This document shows positions 1-5,189 of a stretch of 6,217 nucleotides of DNA, in pieces. The number at the start of each line of letters is the position of its first letter. Within the stretch, counting starts at the first letter, position 1. Origin of the DNA: an uncultured Clostridia bacterium (GTDB taxonomy: Bacteria > Bacillota_A > Clostridia > Christensenellales > Aristaeellaceae); the NCBI GenBank assembly GCA_945871545.1, contig CAMBWJ010000123.1, positions 1 to 6,217 of the forward strand, given 5' to 3'. The notes beneath the pieces are model-generated. The model was given only the letters and a program-made list of their open reading frames with translations. It searched no databases and had not been told where the DNA came from. The translations under genes and the position numbers were made by a program.

Positions 1-1408
1 TGGTCTTGAGGCTCACGCTGGCGGGGGCCTTCTTGACGGTGATTTTGAGGGTGGCTTTCTTGCCGTTGTAGGTGGTGACGGTGATGGTGGCACTGCCGGC
101 CTTCTTGCCGGTGATCGCGCCGCTTGCATCCACGGTCACGTATCTCGTGTTCGAGGAGGAGAACGTCAGCGTGCCGTTTACGCCCGCAGGTTCGAGCTGC
201 GCGGTGAGCTGCAGCTTCTCGCCCACGCCGATGGTGGTGCGCTGGGCGGTCAGGGTCACGCCGGTGGGCGCGTCCTTGTATGTATAGGGGATCTTGGCTG
301 CCTTGCAGGCGGCCTCGGCGGCAGTGCCGTAGGTCAGCAGCACGGTCAGCTTCGGGCAGTTCGCAAACGCGTCGCCCGCGATCTGCGAAAGATTCGCGGG
401 GAGAGTCAGGCTTTCCAGTGCGGTGCAGCCGGAGAGCGCTCCGGATTCGATGCTCGTCAGCGTGGAGGGCAGATCAAGCTCCTCCAGTGCGGTGCAGCCT
501 GCGAACATGGACGCGCCAAGGACAGTCATGCCCTCGGGCAGAACCGCTTTTTTCAGCGCGATGCAGTCCTTGAAGATGTGCTGGTCGCCGCGCTCGATTA
601 CGCCGCCCAGCTGGCGCAGCTTCTCGGGGAGGACGATCTCCTCCAGGCGCTTGCAGCCCTCAAAGGCAAATTCGCCGATGACTTCCAGCTTTTCGGGGAG
701 GACGACGGCCTTCAGCGCCTCGCAATCCCTGAAGGCGCGGGGGCCGATGCTGCGCAGCTCGTCGCAGAGGGAGACGCGCGCGAGGGACGAACAGCCCTCG
801 AAGGCGCTCTTCCCGATTTCAACCACACCATTGGGCAGGCTCAGGGAGGTCAGCGCCGTGCAGCCCTTGAAGGCGCCATCGCCGATGGCGGTCACGCCGT
901 TGGGCACGGTCACGTCGCCGCCCGCGCCCTTGTAGGCTGCGAGTACGCCGGACTCGATGACGAATTCCCCCGTCAGCGTAAAAGCCGACTGGAGCGCCTG
1001 CAGCGCCACACCGATTTCCTCCGCAGTCATCGCGCGGAGCGCTTCCACGCTGACGTTCAGCGCTTCGGCAAGCTCCTCCAGCGATATATCCAGTTCCTCC
1101 GCACGGATTTCGGCGGGGGTGGCGGTTGCCGCGGGTTCCGGCGAGGATTCGTCGGTGGGCGCGGCGGTGGGTTCATCAGTGGGTTCGGCACTGGACTCCG
1201 TGGTGGGTGCGCCGGTGGGATCCGTCGTCGCCTCCGCTTCGTCCGGTGGGGCGGGGGTCGCGTTATCTGTAACAGCCTCGGAAGATGCTGCGATTTCCGC
1301 TATCTCTGCGCTACCGGTGGCTTCCTCGGTTGCAATTGCGGGCATGCCGGTCATCAGCATCGCCGCACAGGTTGCCGCCGCAAGGATGCGCAGCCAGATA
1401 TGTTTCAT
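1..1408 (-). CDS. Secreted BspA-type leucine-rich-repeat protein with bacterial Ig-like domain (C-terminus off left edge)
   Basis: The minus-strand frame is open from the ATG at 1408 to the window edge (469 codons, no stop seen). Domains in order: signal peptide, residues 1-26 (MKH start, hydrophobic core, likely cut after AIA before TEE); Pro/Thr/Glu/Ser-rich stalk, about 51-98; helical segment, about 99-143; eight BspA-type (LRR_5-like) repeats, 168-358, with core LP..L..IG..AF.GC..L; a capping strand-helix, about 359-379, of the kind that often ends such arrays; a BIg_2-like domain, about 380-459 (VGEKLQLTA, GAITGKKAGSATITV). The last residues (ASVSLKT) look like the start of a second Ig-like domain. 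The start is chosen from GGAGG at 1416-1420, 7 nt upstream. Inference: an exported surface or adhesin-like protein; its ligand and anchoring mode (sortase signal, SLH or choline-binding repeats) cannot be judged because the C-terminus is missing. Domain classes are confident, function is not. Confidence 0.9.
   Translation of the reverse strand, partial: MKHIWLRILAAATCAAMLMTGMPAIATEEATGSAEIAEIAASSEAVTDNATPAPPDEAEATTDPTGAPTTESSAEPTDEPTAAPTDESSPEPAATATPAEIRAEELDISLEELAEALNVSVEALRAMTAEEIGVALQALQSAFTLTGEFVIESGVLAAYKGAGGDVTVPNGVTAIGDGAFKGCTALTSLSLPNGVVEIGKSAFEGCSSLARVSLCDELRSIGPRAFRDCEALKAVVLPEKLEVIGEFAFEGCKRLEEIVLPEKLRQLGGVIERGDQHIFKDCIALKKAVLPEGMTVLGASMFAGCTALEELDLPSTLTSIESGALSGCTALESLTLPANLSQIAGDAFANCPKLTVLLTYGTAAEAACKAAKIPYTYKDAPTGVTLTAQRTTIGVGEKLQLTAQLEPAGVNGTLTFSSSNTRYVTVDASGAITGKKAGSATITVTTYNGKKATLKITVKKAPASVSLKT
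335..907 (-). repeat. Eight tandem BspA-type leucine-rich repeats
   Basis: Protein-level repeats at residues 168-358 of the surface protein. Seven units are 23 residues long (69 bp); the fifth (260-289) is 30. Each unit has a Cys at the same place: C183, C206, C229, C252, C282, C305, C328 and C351. Six have the AF or MF type aromatic position just before G/D/N-Cys in the usual form; unit 5 has IF and unit 7 has AL. At DNA level the copies are diverged, so this is an old array and not a recent tandem duplication. Confidence 0.88.
1115..1258 (-). other. Pro/Thr/Glu/Ser low-complexity stalk in the surface protein
   Basis: Residues about 51-98 are almost entirely P, T, E, D, S and A, with imperfect PTDE/PTxE units (for example EPTDEPTAAPTDESSPEP). 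Such acidic Pro/Thr linkers commonly separate a signal peptide from folded domains in Gram-positive exported proteins and can be length-variable or glycosylated; those last properties are inference here. Confidence 0.75.
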
Positions 1409-1415
1409 TTTCACA

Positions 1416-1420
1416 CCTCC
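1416..1420 (-). promoter_or_regulatory. Ribosome binding site of the surface-protein gene
   Basis: GGAGG on the minus strand, 7 nt before the ATG at 1408. It decides the start against a second in-frame ATG at 1429, seven codons upstream, whose own GGAGG (1433-1437) lies only 3 nt away, too close for efficient initiation. The 1408 start also gives the more typical signal peptide (Met-Lys followed by a hydrophobic core). Confidence 0.75.
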
Positions 1421-1451
1421 AATGAGCATAATCCTCCAAATTACCAGCCTA

Positions 1452-1480
1452 ATTATAACATCTATCCTTAAATTATACAA
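1452..1480 (-). promoter_or_regulatory. Putative sigma-A-type promoter of the surface-protein gene
   Basis: On the minus strand TTGTAT (1475-1480) lies 17 nt before a perfect TATAAT (1452-1457). Transcription would begin near 1445 and give a leader of about 37 nt. The -35 matches the consensus only in its TTG. A second TATAAT at 1472-1477 has no recognisable -35. The region is clearly more AT-rich than the flanking genes. Confidence 0.55.
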
Positions 1481-1541
1481 GCGCGCCAGATGGGCTTATG
1501 CCGAACGGCGCATTGGAAGTTCGCGCGTTTTGAGTTGAATC

Positions 1542-1583
1542 TGTGTAAAATTCCATAAATTGGCTGTGAAATGTGTGCAATTC
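1542..1583. repeat. Imperfect 12-bp direct repeat upstream of araD
   Basis: TGTGTAAAATTC (1542-1553) and TGTGTGCAATTC (1572-1583) match at 10 of 12 positions and start exactly 30 bp apart, close to three helical turns. They lie upstream of and over the -35 region of araD. They could be paired half-sites for a regulator, or chance in AT-rich DNA. Confidence 0.3.
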
Positions 1584-1603
1584 TGTGGATAATGCGTTAT
1601 AAT
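1575..1603 (+). promoter_or_regulatory. Putative promoter of araD
   Basis: A perfect -10 TATAAT lies at 1598-1603, with a poor -35 candidate (GTGCAA, 1575-1580) 17 nt upstream. The predicted start of transcription is near 1610, which leaves a leader of about 30 nt before the ATG at 1640 and rules out the in-frame upstream ATG at 1571. The weak -35 suggests help from an activator, or that a different promoter is used. Confidence 0.5.
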
Positions 1604-1617
1604 AATGACAATCCACA
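1584..1617. repeat. 7-bp inverted repeat flanking the araD -10 box, possible operator
   Basis: TGTGGAT (1584-1590) and ATCCACA (1611-1617) are perfect reverse complements separated by 20 bp, and the TATAAT at 1598-1603 sits at the centre. Because transcription should start near 1610, this is better read as a DNA-level protein site than an RNA hairpin. I do not recognise the motif as a known AraR or CcpA site. Confidence 0.35.
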
Positions 1618-1639
1618 TGGAAAGGATCGAGAAAAAGCC

Positions 1640-2335
1640 ATGCTTGAACAACTGAAGAAGGACGTCTATGAGGCGAATATGGAACTGCCGCGCCGCGGCC
1701 TGATCACCTACACCTGGGGCAACGTCAGCGGACGCGACGCTGAGACCGGCTACTTTGTCATCAAGCCCAGCGGCGTGGATTACGACAAGCTGACCGCCGA
1801 TGACATGGTGGTCGTGGATCTGACTGGCAAGGTCATCGAGGGCAAGTACCGCCCCTCCTCCGACACCCCCACCCACATCGAGCTGTACAAGAAGTACCCG
1901 GAGATCGGCGGCATCGTGCACACCCACTCCCCGGAGGCAACCTCCTGGGCACAGGCGGGCCGCAGCATTCCGCTGTACGGCACCACCCACGCCGACTACT
2001 TCTACGGCCCGATCCCCTGCGCCCGCAGCCTCACCAAGGAGGAGATCGAGGGCGAGTATGAGAAGAACACCGGCCTGGTGATCATTGAGACCTTCGAGGA
2101 GAACGGCATCAACCCGGTCTACACCCCCGGCGTGCTGTGCTGCAACCACGGCCCCTTCACCTGGGGCAAGGACGCAGCCGAGGCGGTGCACAACGCCGTG
2201 GTGCTGGAAGAGGTCGCCAAGATGGCAACCAAGACCGAGCTGATCAATCCCCGCGTCACCCCCGCACCTGACACCATCCGCGACAAGCACTTCTTCCGCA
2301 AGCACGGCGCAAACGCCTACTACGGCCAGAAGTAA
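1640..2335 (+). CDS. araD: L-ribulose-5-phosphate 4-epimerase AraD
   Basis: Class II aldolase/adducin-family enzyme, 231 residues, the same length as E. coli AraD and closely similar along its whole length ([49 protein letters not shown]). It interconverts L-ribulose 5-phosphate and D-xylulose 5-phosphate, feeding arabinose (or, in UlaF/SgbE paralogues, ascorbate/xylulose) carbon into the pentose phosphate pathway; cytosolic, metal-dependent. By comparison with E. coli the metal ligands are D75, H94, H96 and H170, and the catalytic residues D119 and Y228, all present. The start at 1640 matches the E. coli N-terminus; an in-frame ATG at 1571 lies upstream of the likely promoter. The ribosome site (AAAGGA, 1621-1626) is 13 nt away, rather far. 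No araA, araB or transporter is in view, so the physiological substrate is inferred; UlaF/SgbE-type use is the alternative. Confidence 0.94.
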   Translation: MLEQLKKDVYEANMELPRRGLITYTWGNVSGRDAETGYFVIKPSGVDYDKLTADDMVVVDLTGKVIEGKYRPSSDTPTHIELYKKYPEIGGIVHTHSPEATSWAQAGRSIPLYGTTHADYFYGPIPCARSLTKEEIEGEYEKNTGLVIIETFEENGINPVYTPGVLCCNHGPFTWGKDAAEAVHNAVVLEEVAKMATKTELINPRVTPAPDTIRDKHFFRKHGANAYYGQK

Positions 2336-2349
2336 GCCTACATAGGAAG

Positions 2350-2382
2350 AAACGCTCCGGATCATTGCGATTCGGAGCGTTT
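2350..2382. terminator. Bidirectional intrinsic terminator between araD and aroQ
   Basis: A perfect 10-bp stem (AAACGCTCCG at 2350-2359, CGGAGCGTTT at 2373-2382) extends by three further pairs including one G-T, leaving a 7-nt loop (2363-2369). It starts 14 nt after the araD stop and ends 3 nt after the aroQ stop. T-rich tails follow on both strands (TTTGCTTTACTT on plus, TTTCTTCCT on minus), neither a clean U-run, so termination is probable in both directions but perhaps not complete. Confidence 0.8.
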
Positions 2383-2385
2383 GCT

Positions 2386-2829
2386 TTACTTGTCCATGTT
2401 CTCAATATACGATTTCAAAAACAGGATCGCCTGACGGTAGCCGTCCAGACCCTGGCCCATGATGGTCTTGACGCAGGCGCGGCGCGCGTAGGAAATCTGG
2501 CGGAAGTCCTCGCGCTTGGACACGTCGGAGATGTGCACCTCCACCGCGGGAATGCGCACGGCCTTCAGCGCGTCCAGAATCGCCACGCTGGTGTGGGTGT
2601 AGGCGGCGGGGTTGATGACGATGCCGTCCGCGTCGCCCATGGCCGCCTGAATGCGGTCGACGATCGCGCCCTCGTGGTTGGACTGGAACACGTCCACCTG
2701 GATGTTTTCGGCGGCGCAGGTATCCTCGATCAGCTTCACCAGCGCTGCGTAGCTCTGGTCGCCGTAGATGCCCGGCTCGCGCACGCCCAGCAGGTTCAGG
2801 TTCGGCCCGTTAACGACCAACAGTTTCAT
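2386..2829 (-). CDS. aroQ: Type II 3-dehydroquinate dehydratase AroQ
   Basis: Converts 3-dehydroquinate to 3-dehydroshikimate, the third shikimate-pathway step; cytosolic, dodecameric in characterised relatives. The 147 residues fit the family (about 140-150). Visible signatures: NGPNLNLLGVREPGIYG at 7-23 with catalytic R17 and Y22; FQSNHEGAIVDRIQ at 48-61; NPAAYTHTSVAI at 73-84 with N73 and H79; EVHISDVSKREDFR at 97-110 with H99, S101 and R106 or R110. The start at 2829 gives the canonical MKLLVVNGPN N-terminus and has GGAGG at 2836-2840, 6 nt upstream; a longer in-frame form from 2898 would add 23 residues of arginine-rich shadow sequence and is rejected. The gene overlaps the end of aroE-aroK by 20 nt and is the last of the operon, directly before the shared terminator. 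Confidence 0.96.
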   Translation of the reverse strand: MKLLVVNGPNLNLLGVREPGIYGDQSYAALVKLIEDTCAAENIQVDVFQSNHEGAIVDRIQAAMGDADGIVINPAAYTHTSVAILDALKAVRIPAVEVHISDVSKREDFRQISYARRACVKTIMGQGLDGYRQAILFLKSYIENMDK

Positions 2830-4042
2830 GGTACACCTCCAGTATCCGCGCGGCGGCAGTCTCCGGCGCGCCGTTGTTGTCGATCTCCGCGTCCGCAAAG
2901 CTGCGGTACAGCGGCAGACGCTTCTGATACAGGGCTTCCAGCGGATTGGCCTGAGACAGCGGTCGGCCGTCGGTGGGCAGCTTGTCGAGCGCGCGCTGAA
3001 TGAAGAAGATTCTGCCGTTCTGACGCAGCAGGTTCAGGTTTTCCGGGCGGGTGACGCAGCCGCCGCCGGTGGCGATCACCAGACCCGACCGCTTGCCCAG
3101 CTCCGCGATGCATTTTGTCTCCAGTGCGCGGAACTCCGCTTCGCTGTGTCCCGCAAAGTATTCCGGGATGGACATGCCCGCGCGCTCCACGATCAAATCG
3201 TCGGAGTCGGCGAAGCGTCGGCCCGTCTGCTCGGCGATCAGCTGGCCGAGGGTGGTCTTGCCGCTGCCCGGCATGCCGATCAGGATGATGTTCTCCGTAT
3301 CATTCTGCAGGCTGCGGAGGATATCCTCGCTGCATGCGGGGTCGATTTCACATCCTGTAAAGCGCTCGGCGGCGGCGCATGCCTGCTCCACCAGCATGGT
3401 CAGTCCCCCCAGCGCCGGAATGCCCCGCGCCATCGCGTCCAGAATCAGCGCGGTGCGGGCGGGATTGTAAATGAGATCCAGCACGCCCTCCAGATGGGGG
3501 AAGTGGTCGAGGGAGAGCGCTGCCGCGCCGTTGTTCGGATACATGCCCACGGGGGTGGTGTTCACCAGAATGCGCGCGTCTTTGTGGCGGTCGAGGTTTT
3601 CGTAGTTGTCCTCGCCGCTGCGGGAAATCACCACGACCTCCGCGCCCAGCTCCTTCAGCACGTGCCGCACCGTCAGCGAAGCGCCGCCGCTGCCCAGCAC
3701 CAGCGCTTTTTTGCCCTTGGGGTCGAGATGCAGGCGCTTCAGCATCGCCGTGAAGCCCGCCGCGTCGGTGTTGTCGCCGAAGAGCGTGCCGTCCGCCCGT
3801 CGCACGATGGTGTTCACGCTGCCGATGGCGCGCGCCGCGTCGCTCAGCTCCGCGCAGTAGAGGATCACGTCCTTCTTGTAGGGGATGGTCACGTTCATCG
3901 CATCGAAGCGGTCGCCGCGCATGAAGTTATCCAGCGCGTCCGGCTCCACCTCGAACAAATCGTAGCTGTAAGTGCCCAGCCGGGCGTGAATCTGCGGCGA
4001 GAAGCTGTGGCCCAGCTTGCGGCCGAGAAGTCCTGCGCGCAT
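2810..4042 (-). CDS. aroE/aroK: Bifunctional shikimate dehydrogenase / shikimate kinase (AroE-AroK fusion)
   Basis: One 410-residue chain carries two consecutive shikimate steps: NADPH-dependent reduction of 3-dehydroshikimate, then ATP-dependent 3-phosphorylation of shikimate. AroE domain, about 1-246: shikimate-binding GHSFSP (S13, S15), NVTIPYK with catalytic K56, GSVNT with N77, GDNTD with D93, nucleotide loop GSGGAS at 117-122, NTTPVGMYP at 161-169, Y192, and MLVEQ with Q220. AroK domain, about 251-410: Walker A GMPGSGKTT at 256-264 (K262), FADSDD with D279 and D281, FRALE with R305, ATGGG at 324-328, lid DGRPL with R360, and RLPLYR with R375. Only a few residues (about NDTE) link the C-terminal helix of AroE to the first kinase strand. 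The frame is continuous, so this is a true fusion. The ATG abuts the pheA stop (TGAATG), with GAGG at 4051-4054, 8 nt upstream. Every key residue seems present, so both activities are expected. Confidence 0.95.
   Translation of the reverse strand: MRAGLLGRKLGHSFSPQIHARLGTYSYDLFEVEPDALDNFMRGDRFDAMNVTIPYKKDVILYCAELSDAARAIGSVNTIVRRADGTLFGDNTDAAGFTAMLKRLHLDPKGKKALVLGSGGASLTVRHVLKELGAEVVVISRSGEDNYENLDRHKDARILVNTTPVGMYPNNGAAALSLDHFPHLEGVLDLIYNPARTALILDAMARGIPALGGLTMLVEQACAAAERFTGCEIDPACSEDILRSLQNDTENIILIGMPGSGKTTLGQLIAEQTGRRFADSDDLIVERAGMSIPEYFAGHSEAEFRALETKCIAELGKRSGLVIATGGGCVTRPENLNLLRQNGRIFFIQRALDKLPTDGRPLSQANPLEALYQKRLPLYRSFADAEIDNNGAPETAAARILEVYHETVGR
2836..2840 (-). promoter_or_regulatory. 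aroQ ribosome binding site inside the end of aroE-aroK
   Basis: GGAGG, 6 nt before the aroQ ATG at 2829. It lies within the codons for Leu401-Glu402 of the upstream fusion protein, so ribosomes finishing aroE-aroK pass over the site and could re-initiate on aroQ. It settles the aroQ start. Confidence 0.8.
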
Positions 4043-5188
4043 TCAGATCACCTCGCTGTAGCTGCCCAGGTAGCGGAATTCCTCGCTGATGGAATCCAGA
4101 TCGTCGATCATGCGGCCGAATTCGCCGGAGTAGACGCTGGTCTCCAGATCGAAGTAGAACATGAACTGGAAGTCGCGCTCGGGAAGCGGGCGGCTCTCCA
4201 GCTTGGTGATGTTGATGCCCAGGGAATAGAAGCGGCTCAGCGCGCGGCACAGGGAGCCGGGGCGGTGGGGCAGGGTCATCATCACGGTGGTGCGGTTTGC
4301 ACCGGGGTAGATTTCCAGCTTCTTGGAGATGCAGATGAAGCGGGTGTAGTTGTTGCCGCGATCCTGAATGTCGCTCTCCAGGCACTTCAGGCCGTAGAGG
4401 GAGGCGCAGTCGTAGGAGGCGATGGCGGCGATGTCTCGCCTGCCGGACTTGGCCACGGCCTCGGCGGCCATAGCGGTGTTTTCGCAGCGGGTGATCTTCA
4501 CGTCCGGGCCGAACTGCTCCAGATAGCCCGCGCACTGATCCAGCGCCTGCTGGTGAGAGAAGATTTCGCGGATGTCCTCCTTCTTCACGCCCGGCGCGGC
4601 CAGCAGGTTGTGGTCGATCTTCAGGCGGCAGGAGCGCACCACGTAGAACTTGTGGCGGAGCATCAGGTCGTAGACTTTCTTGACGGAACCCGCGCTGCTG
4701 TTCTCGATGGGTAGGATGCCGTACTGGCAGAAGCCGCTCTCGATGGCGGAGAACACGCTGTCGAAGCTCTTGAAGTACATGATCTTCGGGCTCTTGAACA
4801 TGCGCGTGCCCGCGATCTGGGAGTACGCGCCCTCGGTGCCCTGGCAGGCGATGATGGGCGAGGTGGGGAAGAGGCGAGGCGTGCCCTCGATGGCCTGCTC
4901 CACCTCCTTTCGCAGGCTGCTGGGCGTGCGGGTCAGGTCGCTCTGATGGCTGCGGCTCAGCTCAAAGATCATGGAGTAGAGCATCTGGGTGTAGGTCTGC
5001 ATGTCCTCGCGGCTCTCGGCGGCGATGTCGTTGAGCTTGTCGCGCTCCCGGGCAGCGTCGAGCACCGGCATGTGGTTCTCCCGCTTCCATGCGCTGATCT
5101 CGGCGGCGACGTCCATGCGGGCCTCGAACAGCTTGGTTAGCTGCGCGTCGATCTCATCAATTTTGCTGCGAAGTTCCTGAAGCTCCAT
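4043..5188 (-). CDS. pheA: Bifunctional chorismate mutase / prephenate dehydratase PheA (P-protein)
   Basis: Takes chorismate to prephenate and then phenylpyruvate, the committed branch to phenylalanine; cytosolic. The 381 residues match the E. coli P-protein layout. AroQ-class chorismate mutase domain, about 1-88: R7, R24, K35, D44, R47 and E48 line up with E. coli R11, R28, K39, D48, R51 and E52, and Q82 probably with Q88. Prephenate dehydratase domain, about 111-290: CQGTEGAYS, PIENSSAGSV at 160-169, SHQQALDQC at 211-219, and the catalytic TRF at 282-284. C-terminal ACT domain, about 299-378, with PGSL (310-313) and ESRP (331-334), the motifs tied to phenylalanine binding, so feedback inhibition by Phe is expected. 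The ATG is 1 nt after the aroC stop (TGATATG), with AAGG at 5198-5201, 9 nt upstream. No truncation or frameshift. Confidence 0.97.
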   Translation of the reverse strand: MELQELRSKIDEIDAQLTKLFEARMDVAAEISAWKRENHMPVLDAARERDKLNDIAAESREDMQTYTQMLYSMIFELSRSHQSDLTRTPSSLRKEVEQAIEGTPRLFPTSPIIACQGTEGAYSQIAGTRMFKSPKIMYFKSFDSVFSAIESGFCQYGILPIENSSAGSVKKVYDLMLRHKFYVVRSCRLKIDHNLLAAPGVKKEDIREIFSHQQALDQCAGYLEQFGPDVKITRCENTAMAAEAVAKSGRRDIAAIASYDCASLYGLKCLESDIQDRGNNYTRFICISKKLEIYPGANRTTVMMTLPHRPGSLCRALSRFYSLGINITKLESRPLPERDFQFMFYFDLETSVYSGEFGRMIDDLDSISEEFRYLGSYSEVI

Positions 5189-5189
5189 A

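Noticed and set aside
578..1538. Overlapping plus-strand frames of 297 and 193 codons at the left end
   Set aside because: They are shadows of the leucine-rich-repeat gene; their Ser/Val/Gly-rich and Gly/Arg-rich stretches mirror the Pro/Thr stalk and signal peptide read on the opposite strand.
1565..1580. A catabolite-response (cre) site upstream of araD
   Set aside because: TGTGAAATGTGTGCAA only loosely resembles the cre consensus and lacks its central CG.
1617..1655. A 12-codon upstream reading frame ([12 protein letters not shown]) overlapping the araD start
   Set aside because: It has no Shine-Dalgarno, would begin only about 7 nt from the predicted transcript start, and has no leader-peptide character.
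1496..2365. A 289-codon open frame on the minus strand opposite araD
   Set aside because: It lies antisense to araD, has a low-complexity Gly/Val/Leu/Asp composition, and crosses both the divergent promoter region and the terminator hairpin.
2768..4714. A 648-codon open frame on the plus strand across aroQ, aroE-aroK and pheA
   Set aside because: It is exactly antisense to three well-supported enzymes, has a composition rich in His, Arg, Gln, Ala and Val typical of the complement of GC-rich codons, and shows no recognisable domain or ribosome site.
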